Below are positions 27,320-36,200 of a stretch of 64,000 nt of DNA, in pieces. The notes below the pieces were generated by a model. That model was not told where the DNA came from and did not search any database. It saw only the letters and a list, made by a program, of their open reading frames with translations. Source of the stretch: Lentzea tibetensis. GTDB lineage: Bacteria > Actinomycetota > Actinomycetes > Mycobacteriales > Pseudonocardiaceae. Position 1 is the first letter of the stretch; each line of letters begins with the position of its first letter. Made by a program: the position numbers and the translations under genes. The stretch spans positions 227,317-291,316 of the forward strand of contig NZ_VOBR01000009.1 of NCBI RefSeq assembly GCF_007845675.1, written 5' to 3'.

Positions 27320-28495
27320 TCAGGGACTGGTCACCAGGGTGACCGGGGCCGTGCCCGCGCTCCACTTGTTGAGGATCGACAAGGTCTCCGCGAAGTGGAC
27401 GCAGCGGTAGCCGGCGCCGGTGGGCTGGGATCCCGCGCTGATGACGCCCCGGCTGCGCACCTTGCCGTCGGCGTACCAGTCGTAGACCGGTCCACCGCTG
27501 TCGCCGGGACGCACGGCGGTGAAGCCGCTCGGCGCACACGCCGTCACGCCCCACACGGTGCCCATGCCGAAGTTCCAGCTGTCGTTCTGGTTGACCACGT
27601 AGATGCCGCAGGTCTGGCTCGTCGCGACACCGCTCTGGCACACCTCGTTCCCGTTGTACGACCAGGCGGCGTCGCGGTAGTGGGTCCAGCTGCTGTCGTT
27701 GACCCACACCCCGCTCCACGCGTTGGTCTGCACGGATGCGGCGTCACGGCTCGCGTCCCAGCCGCTCACGCGGCCGATGTAGTGGCCACCGCCGCCGGTC
27801 GTCACCGGCCCGTCACCCACGCCGTTCTGGTAGCAGTGCGCCGCGGTCATGAGATAGGTGTTGTTCCACTGCCGCACCGCGAACGCGCTGCTGCAGTGCG
27901 ACCCACCGCCACGGGCGAGGTGGATGCCTCCGGCGTGCGGCGGCGCGTCGTCGTACCGGCTCGTCGGCACGACCTCCGCCCCCTTCTCGAAGGTGAGCGG
28001 AACCTGTGCCGCACCGGTCGCGACAGCCGCCACCGCGGCGACGTCGCTCGCCCGCACGGTGAGTCCACCGCCGTCCGGACGGACCGAGATCCCGTACACC
28101 TCGACGCCGGACTTCTTCCACTCCGGCGCGGACTTCCACAGCTTCTCGGCGGCATCCCGCAGCTCGGCCTGGCTGTGCTCGGCACGACGCACGTCGACCT
28201 TCGCCCCGGCGGCGGCAGGTGTCACCGCGACCAGGGACTGCGCGGCCGCCTGTTCCTTCGCGAAGAGGGTGATCGCGTCGTTCTTCTCGTCCACCACGAG
28301 GCCCGCGTACCCGACCCCGGCGCGCTGGGCGCGATCGGTGATCGCGGAAGCCGCCGTGTCGAGCGACGACACCACGGGTGCGCCCGCCGGCGCGGCGGAC
28401 ACCTGCTTGCCGGGTTCGGATGCGCTCGCATTTCCGGCGAGACTCACCATCAACGAACCGACCGCGAGCAGCACCAAGCGATTGCGTGATCTCAA
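27320..28495 (-). CDS. Secreted trypsin-like serine protease (S1, streptogrisin-like)
   Basis: 391 residues. A signal peptide (MRSRNRLVLLAVGSLMVSLAGNASA) and ~165-residue pro-region are followed by a chymotrypsin-fold domain with His220 in MTAAHC, probable Asp251 in WDASRDAAS and Ser333 in PGDSGGP. Cys pairs suit extracellular disulfides. It resembles alpha-lytic/streptogrisin proteases that self-process from a pro-form. TTG 28495 is taken as start because GGGGGA stands five bases upstream and the signal peptide begins there. Divergent from the XRE-ImmA operon, with two palindromes in the gap. Confidence 0.9.
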   Translation of the reverse strand: MRSRNRLVLLAVGSLMVSLAGNASASEPGKQVSAAPAGAPVVSSLDTAASAITDRAQRAGVGYAGLVVDEKNDAITLFAKEQAAAQSLVAVTPAAAGAKVDVRRAEHSQAELRDAAEKLWKSAPEWKKSGVEVYGISVRPDGGGLTVRASDVAAVAAVATGAAQVPLTFEKGAEVVPTSRYDDAPPHAGGIHLARGGGSHCSSAFAVRQWNNTYLMTAAHCYQNGVGDGPVTTGGGGHYIGRVSGWDASRDAASVQTNAWSGVWVNDSSWTHYRDAAWSYNGNEVCQSGVATSQTCGIYVVNQNDSWNFGMGTVWGVTACAPSGFTAVRPGDSGGPVYDWYADGKVRSRGVISAGSQPTGAGYRCVHFAETLSILNKWSAGTAPVTLVTSP

Positions 28496-28519
28496 CCTAT
28501 CCCCCAGATAGTCAACAGA

Positions 28520-28556
28520 CTGACCCCCAGGTCAGCCTGTGTCATTAAAATGACAC
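28520..28556. promoter_or_regulatory. Two adjacent palindromes, likely operators of the XRE regulator
   Basis: CTGACC-CCCA-GGTCAG (28520-28535) and GTGTCAT-TAAA-ATGACAC (28539-28556) are perfect inverted repeats three bases apart in the divergent gap between the S1 protease and XRE genes. The second is AT-rich at its centre, unlike the surrounding DNA. Binding by the XRE protein is inference from position. Confidence 0.55.
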
Positions 28557-28609
28557 GCAGGCTTACCGTAGACTCTCGCGACGAGGTCCGTCAACGGGGA
28601 GGCCGACCG

Positions 28610-28999
28610 GTGAACGACAGCCCTCGGACGCTGGCCGAGAAGGTGGAGTACCTCTTCCGCGAGGTGCGTCCCAAAGACCGCAAACCCTTCACCCATCCCG
28701 AAGTGGCCACCGCGACCGGCCTGTCGACCGGCCTGCTGTCCGCCCTGCGGTCGGGCAAGAACACCAACCCGACCAAGGACACCCTCGAGCGACTCGCCGG
28801 GTTCTTCGGCGTACCGGTGGCGTTCTTCTTCGACGACCAGACGACCGAGCAGATCGCCGCGCAGATCGGGCTGGCGGGCGCGATGCGAGACGCGGGCGTT
28901 GCCAGTGCCGCGGCGCGCATGGTCGGATTGTCGGCGGGCAGCGTCGACGCGGTGCGCGCGCTGACCGAGCAGCTGCGGAAGCTGGAAGGTCTGGAGTGA
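28610..28999 (+). CDS. XRE-family helix-turn-helix regulator
   Basis: 129 residues. Residues 5-75 form a Cro/C1-type domain (RTLAEKVEYLFREVRPKDRKPFTHPEVATATGLSTG begins it; LRSGKNTNPTKDTLERLAGFFGVPVAFFF ends it), with a helical C-terminal part. The region is typical of actinobacterial regulators paired with ImmA/IrrE peptidases. GTG 28610 has GGGGAGG seven bases upstream. The stop overlaps the peptidase start as GTGA. Inferred role: repressor of its own operon, cleaved or displaced through the partner peptidase. Confidence 0.9.
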   Translation: MNDSPRTLAEKVEYLFREVRPKDRKPFTHPEVATATGLSTGLLSALRSGKNTNPTKDTLERLAGFFGVPVAFFFDDQTTEQIAAQIGLAGAMRDAGVASAAARMVGLSAGSVDAVRALTEQLRKLEGLE

Positions 29000-29424
29000 G
29001 CCGGATCGCGCGTGGACTCGACCTGCCGAGCCCGTTCGACGTGGCCGAGCTGTGCCGCCGAGTGTCCGTTCGAAGGCGAAGACAGGTCGTGCTGACTCCG
29101 CTGCCGATGGCGGCGCTCGGACCGTGCGGGCTGTGGCTGGCCGGAGAGCACGCCGACGTCATCTGCTTCGAGCAGAACACGTCCGCGCTGCACCAGGAAC
29201 ACATCATCCTGCACGAGCTCGGGCACATCCTCCACGAGCACACCGGGGCCGAGACACTGCAGGACCTCTTCCCGAACCTGAGCGACGCGACGCTGCGGAT
29301 CATGCTCGCGCGTCAGCACGACGCCTTCTCACAGCGACACGAACGTGAGGCCGAGCAGTTCGCCTACGCCGTTCTCGCGCGGGCGAGCCGGGGCGACGGC
29401 TTCCGCAGGGTGCTGGCGGACTGA
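28996..29424 (+). CDS. ImmA/IrrE-type zinc metallopeptidase
   Basis: 142 residues. HIILHELGHILHEH carries the zinc motif HExxH (His73, Glu74, His77), and a second helix EREAEQFAYAVL supplies the usual third ligand Glu. Related proteins cleave XRE-type repressors (ImmA/ImmR in ICEBs1, IrrE/DdrO in Deinococcus). The start overlaps the XRE gene (GTGA) and the stop overlaps the next gene (TGATG), so the three are translated as one unit. No transmembrane segment. Confidence 0.9.
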   Translation: MSRIARGLDLPSPFDVAELCRRVSVRRRRQVVLTPLPMAALGPCGLWLAGEHADVICFEQNTSALHQEHIILHELGHILHEHTGAETLQDLFPNLSDATLRIMLARQHDAFSQRHEREAEQFAYAVLARASRGDGFRRVLAD

Positions 29425-30608
29425 TGATCGACGTCGCGCACCTGCTGCTCACCGCCATCGTGTTCGTCTGCGCGGTGCTGCGGTACTTCGCGTGGCGCCG
29501 CAACCCCGGCGACCGGGCCGTCCGCGCCGTGTTCTTCGCCCTGCTGTTCATGGAGATCTCGTTCCTGCTGGGCCATCCCGGCACCTACTGGTTCCTGCAC
29601 GGGCTGACCGGCGAGATACCCAGCTTCCTGCACCTGGTGCAGAAGCTCGCGACCATGGCGATGGTGTACTGCGCCTCGGTGTTCGTCCTGACCGTCGTCG
29701 CCCCGGACAAGTCGGTGCGCTGGCGGACCCAGGTGCTCGCGGCGAGCGCTGTCGTGGTGGTCGGCTGCTACCTGCTCGGCCCGTTCCGGCTCGGCATGGC
29801 GATCCCGGGGTCCAGGGGGCACACCGATCCCGGCGTCGTGGCGTACGTGTCGGCGTGGCAGCTCTACTGCGTGTTCGCCTACGCGGACCTGCTCCGGCTC
29901 GGCTGGTCGATGCGGACGCCGGAACGCGACCTGATGCGCAAGAGCCTGGCGCTGCTGGCGATCGGCTGCGTGCTGCAGCTCGTGCAGGCGGCGCACAAGC
30001 TCTACTACCTGTGGGCGGTGTGGCTGGGCTTCCCGCCGTCCTGGACCGAGAGCGGCCCGTCCGGCGTCCAGATGTACATCATCTTCCCGGCCGGGATCTG
30101 CCTGCTGGCCGGCCTCGTGCTGCCGTCGTTCGGCACGTGGCTGACCAGGCGGCGCCTGCACCGCGAGCTGAAACCGCTGGCGTCCGCGGTCGGCGTTCCC
30201 GATCTCGGAGTGCGCGGCCTGCGGGGAAGGCTGCTCAGCCAGGTGATCGGCATCCGCGACGCGCTCGTCGGCCCGCTGCACTCCCGCCTGGACTCCGCGG
30301 TCCACGACGCGGCACTGGCCCGCGCACTCGACGAAGGTCTGTCCGAAGAGGACGCACGGGCCCGCGCCGAGGCCGCGTGCATCCTGGCCGCGCTGCGCGG
30401 TGACGAACCCTCCGGCACGTCACCGCGGTTCTTCGCTCCGACCGCGGACGCGGAGGCGGCCTGGCTGGCTCGCGTCAGTTCCGCGTACGCGGCTCTGACT
30501 CGAGCCGATCGAGCCGCTCCAGCACCGGACGCAACTGCTGCTGGACGACCGAGGCGATCACCGCCTCCGGAGCCGGACTCTGCGCACGCAGATGGGCGTA
30601 CCCGCTGA
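29424..30608 (+). CDS. Integral membrane protein of the MAB_1171c/DUF6545 type
   Basis: 394 residues. Seven membrane helices span residues 3-235 with short loops; a cytoplasmic part (236-350) is helical (SRLDSAVHDAALARAL, EEDARARAEAACILAAL). This is the MAB_1171c-like family found downstream of XRE and ImmA genes in actinobacteria. Its function is unknown; sensing or signalling at the membrane is plausible. The last ~45 codons are Pro/Arg/Ala-rich and lie opposite the convergent Clp_N gene (134-bp overlap), so that tail may be an evolutionary run-on past a lost stop. Confidence 0.82.
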   Translation: MIDVAHLLLTAIVFVCAVLRYFAWRRNPGDRAVRAVFFALLFMEISFLLGHPGTYWFLHGLTGEIPSFLHLVQKLATMAMVYCASVFVLTVVAPDKSVRWRTQVLAASAVVVVGCYLLGPFRLGMAIPGSRGHTDPGVVAYVSAWQLYCVFAYADLLRLGWSMRTPERDLMRKSLALLAIGCVLQLVQAAHKLYYLWAVWLGFPPSWTESGPSGVQMYIIFPAGICLLAGLVLPSFGTWLTRRRLHRELKPLASAVGVPDLGVRGLRGRLLSQVIGIRDALVGPLHSRLDSAVHDAALARALDEGLSEEDARARAEAACILAALRGDEPSGTSPRFFAPTADAEAAWLARVSSAYAALTRADRAAPAPDATAAGRPRRSPPPEPDSAHADGRTR

Positions 30609-31185
30609 GCGCGGCCACCACGGTCCGGCGCACCGCCCGCCCGTCGGCACCCAGTTCCCTGAGGACTCCGCCCGCCGTGCCGTCCGGCTCGGTGGCCAGC
30701 CCGATCAACAGGTGCTCGCAGCCCACGTAGTTGTGCCCCAACGCGATCGCGTCGGTGACCGTCAGCTCCAGCGCGTTGGCCGCCGGGCCGCTGAACCGGG
30801 TCGCCTCACCCCCTCCCCCGCTCATGACCTTGCTCAGTGCCCGTTCCACCTGAGCTGGTTCGACCTCGATCGCGCGCAACACCTTCAGCGCCAGGTTCGC
30901 GCCCTCCGCGAGCACGCCGTGCAGCAGGTGTTCCGTGCCGACCGCGGCCGCGCCGTCCTCGCGCGCCTTGGTGATCGCGAGCTTCACCGCGGTGCGCGCG
31001 CGGTCGGTGAACTGGGACAGCTGGGCCGTTGGATCATCCAGTTCGCCCAGCACGGTCGCGCGGATCGCGGTCACCCGGCGCACCGACTGCTCCAGTGCGC
31101 GCTGGCAGATCGCGGACACCGGCAGGTTGGCCGTCTTCACACCCTCGGCCAGCTCGTCCGGCAGGTACACGTTGATCTTCGGCAT
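30475..31185 (-). CDS. Clp N-terminal domain protein with ribbon-helix-helix-like N-terminus
   Basis: 236 residues. Residues 1-45 (MPKINVYLPDELAEGVKTAN to SAICQRALEQSVRRV) read as a ribbon-helix-helix DNA-binding domain. Two Clp_N repeats follow (VGTEHLLHGVLAEGANLALKVL near 95-130, VGCEHLLIGLATEPDGTAGGVL near 165-200). No AAA+ module is present, so it is not an unfoldase. ATG 31185 has GGGGGAG upstream. A near-consensus promoter with tandem repeats lies just ahead, compatible with autoregulation. Possible role: a DNA-binding adaptor for Clp protease; inference only. Confidence 0.85.
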   Translation of the reverse strand: MPKINVYLPDELAEGVKTANLPVSAICQRALEQSVRRVTAIRATVLGELDDPTAQLSQFTDRARTAVKLAITKAREDGAAAVGTEHLLHGVLAEGANLALKVLRAIEVEPAQVERALSKVMSGGGGEATRFSGPAANALELTVTDAIALGHNYVGCEHLLIGLATEPDGTAGGVLRELGADGRAVRRTVVAALSGYAHLRAQSPAPEAVIASVVQQQLRPVLERLDRLESEPRTRN

Positions 31186-31208
31186 CACGACTCCCCCTCG
31201 AATCGACT

Positions 31209-31246
31209 GTAACCCCATATATAACCCTACCTGGGGTCATAGTCAA
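31209..31246 (-). promoter_or_regulatory. Strong sigma-70-type promoter with embedded operator repeats
   Basis: On the minus strand TTGACT (31246-31241), a 17-bp spacer, then TATATA (31223-31218). Within and beside the -10 lie two direct GGGTTA repeats twelve bases apart, plus a spaced inverted pair TGACCCC/GGGGTTA. Tandem repeats about one helical turn apart suit a ribbon-helix-helix protein such as the one this promoter drives. Confidence 0.75.
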
Positions 31247-31314
31247 CGACTCGCCGCCGCCCATCGATCGCAGCTGGTCGAACAACTCGGTCGCCCCGCG
31301 CCGACCAGGTCGTC

Positions 31315-32250
31315 ATGATGGCCGCGATGAGTACTCGAGGTGTGTTCGCGGTTCTCGCCGCCGCGGTCCTGTTCGGCACGACCGGCACCGCGCAGGAGCT
31401 GGGGCCGGGCGGGCTGGACCCGCTGGCCGTCGGCGCGATCCGCGTCGTCATCGCGGGCACCGTGCTGGCCGCGCTGGCGTGGCTGCTCGGTGCTTACCGC
31501 GGTACGCGGCCGTCGCTGCCGCTCGTGCTCGTCGGCGCGATCGGCGTGGTGCTCTACCAGCTCGGCTTCTTCACCGGCGTGCGGCTCGGCGGCGTGGCCG
31601 TCGGCACCGTGGTGGCGCTCGGCTCCGGTCCCGTGTGGGCGGGCATCGTCGAGTGGGTCGCCACCCGGCGTCGTCCGTCGCCGCAGTGGCTGGCCGCGAC
31701 CGCGCTCGCCATCGCCGGCGTCGCGGTGCTCACCGGCGGCGGGCGCACGTCGTTGCTCGGCATCGGCGCGTCGCTGCTCGCCGGGCTCGGCTACGGCCTC
31801 TACACGGTCACCGGGTCGCGTTTGATCGAGCAGGGCCAGCGGTCGTACGGCGCGATGGGCCTGATGTTCGGTGCGGGCGCGGTGCTGCTGGTGCCGGTGC
31901 TGCTCGTCCGCTGGCCGGGCGGGCTGGACAGCACGGGCGGCCTGACCGTCGCCCTCTACCTCGCGCTCGTGCCGACCGTGCTCGCCTACCTGCTGTTCGG
32001 CGCCGGTTTGAAGGTGCTGCCCGCCGCGACGGTGGCCACGCTGACGCTCGCCGAGCCGGTCGTCGCGACCGCGCTCGGCGTGCTGGTGCTGGGTGAGCCG
32101 ATCGCGGCCAACACCGTGATCGGCGCGCTGCTCGTGCTCGGCGGGCTCAGCCTGCTGGCGCTCAGACCAGCAGCGGGAGCATCGAGTGGCGACGGCGGAC
32201 GACCGCGCCGTACTTGGCGTCGATCCGCACCCACGAGTCCGTCGCGATGA
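31315..32250 (+). CDS. EamA/DMT-family transporter
   Basis: 311 residues with ten predicted membrane helices in two EamA halves (VFAVLAAAVLFGTTGTAQEL opens the first; a second LGIGASLLAGLGYGLYTVTG the other; LAEPVVATALGVLVLGEP is the usual end motif). Such proteins export amino acids or small metabolites; substrate unknown. Start ATG 31315 (AGG nearby) or 31327. The C-terminal ~30 residues are polar and overlap the convergent hypothetical gene by 89 bp. Confidence 0.88.
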   Translation: MMAAMSTRGVFAVLAAAVLFGTTGTAQELGPGGLDPLAVGAIRVVIAGTVLAALAWLLGAYRGTRPSLPLVLVGAIGVVLYQLGFFTGVRLGGVAVGTVVALGSGPVWAGIVEWVATRRRPSPQWLAATALAIAGVAVLTGGGRTSLLGIGASLLAGLGYGLYTVTGSRLIEQGQRSYGAMGLMFGAGAVLLVPVLLVRWPGGLDSTGGLTVALYLALVPTVLAYLLFGAGLKVLPAATVATLTLAEPVVATALGVLVLGEPIAANTVIGALLVLGGLSLLALRPAAGASSGDGGRPRRTWRRSAPTSPSR

Positions 32251-32791
32251 CCCGGACCTCGCCGTCCTCGCCGAGGAAACCCATGCCGGACAAGGCGAAC
32301 AGGCACCGCAGCGGGATCTTCACGTCCAGCCCGGAACCGGAGACCGTGAGCACGGTCTGGTCGAGCAGCGACGCGGGCGGCGTGCCCTGCGGGCCGGTGT
32401 TCTCCCGCGCCACGGCGACACCTTCGTCGGCGAGCTTCGACACGATCTCCACCGGCAGCCGGTCGACCATCAGCCAGCCGTCGACCGGCGGCAGCGCTGA
32501 GCGCCACATCAGGTCCTTGGCGGGGCCGGGATCGATGACCTCGCCGCGCATCACGGCGAGACCGGTCAGCAGGTCGTTGCCGGCGACCGTGACGTCGCCC
32601 GGCTGAACCTTCCCCTGCACGGTGCGCGTCGCGAGCGTGTCGAACGGCGTCGCGACCCACGCGTCGAGGAGGTCGGTTCCGGCGCGTTCCCGCAGCCGCA
32701 CCACCGCCTGCCCGTCGAGCCGGACCGCGCGTGCGACGAACGCACCCAGGTCATCCCGCTCGGCCGCGTCGGCCAACACCAGTTCAGGCAC
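32162..32791 (-). CDS. Conserved actinobacterial hypothetical protein
   Basis: 209 residues, soluble, no known domain recognised. Beta-rich pattern with ARAVRLDGQAVVRLRE near the start, WLMVDRLPVEIVSKLADEGVAVARE in the middle and SMGFL-type hydrophobic core near the end. GTG 32791 with GGAGGTAAC upstream; it overlaps the end of the thioesterase gene by 8 bp. In mycobacteria an unnamed gene holds the same place next to thioesterase and gdh (recalled as Rv2474c), so it belongs to the conserved block. Function unknown. Confidence 0.78.
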   Translation of the reverse strand: MPELVLADAAERDDLGAFVARAVRLDGQAVVRLRERAGTDLLDAWVATPFDTLATRTVQGKVQPGDVTVAGNDLLTGLAVMRGEVIDPGPAKDLMWRSALPPVDGWLMVDRLPVEIVSKLADEGVAVARENTGPQGTPPASLLDQTVLTVSGSGLDVKIPLRCLFALSGMGFLGEDGEVRVIATDSWVRIDAKYGAVVRRRHSMLPLLV

Positions 32792-33215
32792 CGTTACCTC
32801 CGGCTCTCCAGCCCGCGAGGAAATCCCGCTCGGGCTCCGTCAACGCTCGCGGATACCCCGCGTCGACGTTGTACGGAACCATCAGGGTCTCAGCCTTCGT
32901 CGTCACCGGGTGCTCCGGGCTCGGCCCGCTCCGCACCACGTAGTCCAGCGTGAACGACGACGCCCGCATCCGTCCGACGGACAGCTCGACCCGGATGTCC
33001 TCGCCGGTGAACACCAGCGGCTTCAGGTAGTCGACGGCCAGCTTCGCCACGACCATACCGTTGATCATGTCCTTGACGCCGTGCCGTTCCGCCTCGTTGA
33101 ACAGCAGGGCGATCCTGGCCTCTTCGAGCAGCGTCACGGTCTTGGCGTTGTTGATGTGCCGGTACGCGTCCATGTCGGACCACCGCGGACGCACTGCTGT
33201 GACGAAGACACCCAT
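32784..33215 (-). CDS. Hot-dog fold acyl-CoA thioesterase (4HBT family)
   Basis: 143 residues. VRPRWSDMDAYRHINNAKTVTLLEEAR contains the 4-hydroxybenzoyl-CoA thioesterase active-site Asp and the xxHxNN pattern; the rest follows the single hot-dog fold. It hydrolyses acyl-CoA thioesters; chain specificity unknown. ATG 33215 with AAGGTCC upstream. Coupled to the downstream hypothetical gene by an 8-bp overlap. Confidence 0.9.
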   Translation of the reverse strand: MGVFVTAVRPRWSDMDAYRHINNAKTVTLLEEARIALLFNEAERHGVKDMINGMVVAKLAVDYLKPLVFTGEDIRVELSVGRMRASSFTLDYVVRSGPSPEHPVTTKAETLMVPYNVDAGYPRALTEPERDFLAGWRAGGNGA

Positions 33216-33261
33216 GATGGGACCTTATCGAGTGCCCGACTCGGAAAATGACTGAGTCCTC

Positions 33262-33289
33262 GGGGGCGGCCGGTCACCCGGCCGCCCCC
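33262..33289 (-). terminator. Hairpin terminator after gdh
   Basis: GGGGGCGGCCGG (33262-33273) pairs perfectly with 33278-33289 around loop TCAC, eight bases beyond the stop of the gdh gene (minus strand) and upstream of the thioesterase gene. Confidence 0.8.
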
Positions 33290-33296
33290 AGGCACA

Positions 33297-36200
33297 TCAG
33301 CGAACCATGCTCCGCATCTGGCGGGCCGCCACCGACAGCGTCGCCAGGTCCAGCGTGTTGACCCGGTTGATCTCGTCGAGCGCCGACCGCGACCGGCTGA
33401 GCCGCGAGGCGTTCACCTGCTCCCACTTGGCGATCTTCTCGGCCGCCGTGTCACCGGGGTCGCTCTGCCGCAGCACGTCCAGCGTGATCGCGCGCAGCGA
33501 CGAGTAGAAGTCGTCGCGCAACGCGAGCCGCGCCAGCGCGTGCCAGCGGTTGCCGCGCTCCAGCGTCGTCACCGAGTCGAGCATGTGGTCGATCTCCAGG
33601 TGGTCCGAGAGCGCGAAGTACAGCTCCGCGGTCTCCCGGTGCGTCCGCTCCGGCCCGAACCCCGAGCCCGCACCGACCTCGCGCTCGGCGAGTTCGGCGA
33701 TCTCGGTGACGTCCAGCAGGCCGTACATGTAGAGCAGGGCGGACACCTTGCGCGCCAGCTCGGCGGGCACGCCCGCCGCCATGAAGCGCTCGGCCTTGTC
33801 CGCGACGACCTCGTACTCCCGGCCGGCCAGCAGGTCGAACGCCTCCGGCGACAGCTCGCCGACCACGCCGGAGAACCGGTTGATGGTGGAGCCGACCGGC
33901 AGCGGCTGCGGCCGGTTCGACAGCAGCCAGCGGGACGTGCGGTCGAGCAGGCGCCGGGTCTCCAGCACCAGCTCGTCCTGGATCCCGGTCGGCACGACGT
34001 TGTCGAGCGCCTGGATCTCCCGCCAGATGTTCTGCAGGTCGTACACCGCGGTGGTCACGGCGTACGCGCGCACCGCGTCCGTCGCCGACGCGCTCATCTC
34101 CTCAGCCAGCCGGAAGGCGTAGGAGATGCCGCCGCCGTCCACGACCTCGTTGACCATGACGGTCGTGATGATCTCCCTGGCCAGCGGGTGGTTCGGGATC
34201 GCGTCGCCGAAGCGTTCCCGCAGCAGGCTCGGGAAGTAGTCGGGCAGCATGCGGGTGAACGTGTCGATCGTCGGCAGGTCGCTCGCGAGCACCTGCTCCT
34301 TGAGGTCGAGCTTGGTGTGCGCGAGGAGCGTCGCCAGCTCGGGCGACGTCAGGCCCTCGTTGTTCTTCTCCATCGACTTGAACTCGACGGAGCTCGGCAA
34401 CGCCTCGAGCTCGCGGTTGAGGTCCGTGCGCTCCTCGAGGTCCGCGACGAGGCGCGCGTGCACCGACAGCATCGGCGCCGCGTGCGCCCGGCTGACGCCG
34501 AGCACCTCGTTCTGCGAGTAGTTGTCCGCCAGCACGAGCTCGCCGACCTCGTCGGTCATCTCGGCGAGGACCTCGTTGCGCTGCTGCTGGTCCAGCTTGC
34601 CCTCGCGAACGAGCTGGTCGAGCAGGATCTTGATGTTGACCTCGTGGTCGGAGCAGTCGACACCGGCCGAGTTGTCCAGCGCGTCGGTGTTGACCTTGCC
34701 GCCGGTGCGCGCGAACTCGATGCGGCCGCGCTGGGTCAGGCCCAGGTTGCCGCCCTCGCCGATGACCTTGACCCGCAGGTCGGCGCCGTTGACGCGGACC
34801 GAGTCGTTGGCCTTGTCGCCGACCTCGGCGTGCGTCTCGGACGCCGCCTTGACGTAGGTGCCGATGCCGCCGTTCCACAGCAGGTCGACCGGCGCGGCCA
34901 GGATGGCCTTCTTCAGCTCCGGCGGCGACAGCTTCTCGACGCCTGCCGGGAGGCCCAGCGCCGTCCGCGCCTGCTCGCTGATCGGGATCGCCTTCAGGGT
35001 CAGCGGGAAGATCCCGCCGCCCTCGCTGATCAACTCGCGGTTGTAGTCGTCCCACGACGAGCGGCCGAGGTTGAACAGCCGGACGCGCTCGGTGAACGAC
35101 GGCGCGGCGACCGGGTTCGGGTCGATGAAGATGTGCCGGTGGTCGAACGCGGCCACGAGCCGGATGTGCTCGGACAGCATCATGCCGTTGCCGAACACGT
35201 CACCGGACATGTCGCCGACGCCGACGACGGTGAACTCCTCGGTCTGGGTGTCGACGCCCAGCTCGCGGAAGTGGCGCTTCACGCTCTCCCACGCGCCCTT
35301 GGCGGTGATGCCCATGCCCTTGTGGTCGTAGCCGACCGAGCCACCGGAGGCGAACGCGTCGCCGAGCCAGAAGCCGTAGCTCTCCGACACGCCGTTCGCG
35401 ATGTCCGAGAACGCCGCGGTGCCCTTGTCCGCCGCGACGACGAGGTAGGTGTCGTCGCCGTCGTAGCGCACGACCTGCGGTGCCGGGACGACCTCACCGG
35501 TGATGAGGTTGTCGGTCAGGTCGAGCAGGCCGGAGATGAACATCTTGTAGCAGGCGATGCCCTCGGTCATGAAGGCCTCGCGGTCGATGCCGGGGTCGCC
35601 CGTCACCGGCGCCGGGCGCTTCACGACGAAGCCGCCCTTCGCGCCGACCGGCACGATCACCGCGTTCTTGACCGCCTGCGCCTTGACCAGGCCGAGGATC
35701 TCGGTGCGGAAGTCCTCGCGGCGGTCCGACCAGCGCAGGCCACCGCGTGCGACGGAGCCGAAGCGCAGGTGCACGCCCTCGACCCGCGGCGAGTAGACGA
35801 AGATCTCGAACCGCGGCCGCGGCTGCGGCAGGTCACCGATGGCCTGCGGGTTCAGCTTCACCGCGAGGTACGGGCGGCGGTTGCCGTCCGCGTCGCGGTA
35901 GAAGTAGTTCGTCCGCAGCGTGGCGTTGATCAGCGTCAGCAGGCTGCGCAGGATGCGGTCCGCGTCCAGGCTCGTGACGTCGTCGATCAGCTTGCCGATG
36001 TCCGTGCTGAGCGCCTCGGTGCGGCTCACCCGCGTGCTCTCGTCCAGCGCGGGGTCGAACCTGGCCTCGAACAGGTCGACCAGTGCGTTCGCGACGTTCG
36101 TGTGACCGAGTACGGCGTCCTCGATGTAGTCCTGCGAGTACGGCGTGCCCGCCTGGCGCAGGTACTTCGCGTACGCGCGGAGCATCGCGGCCTGCTGCCA

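Noticed and set aside
5000-28500. Natural-product gene cluster suggested by two SARP-type regulators
   Set aside because: No PKS, NRPS, terpene, RiPP-maturase or tailoring genes are present; targets seem to be ABC and secreted-hydrolase genes.
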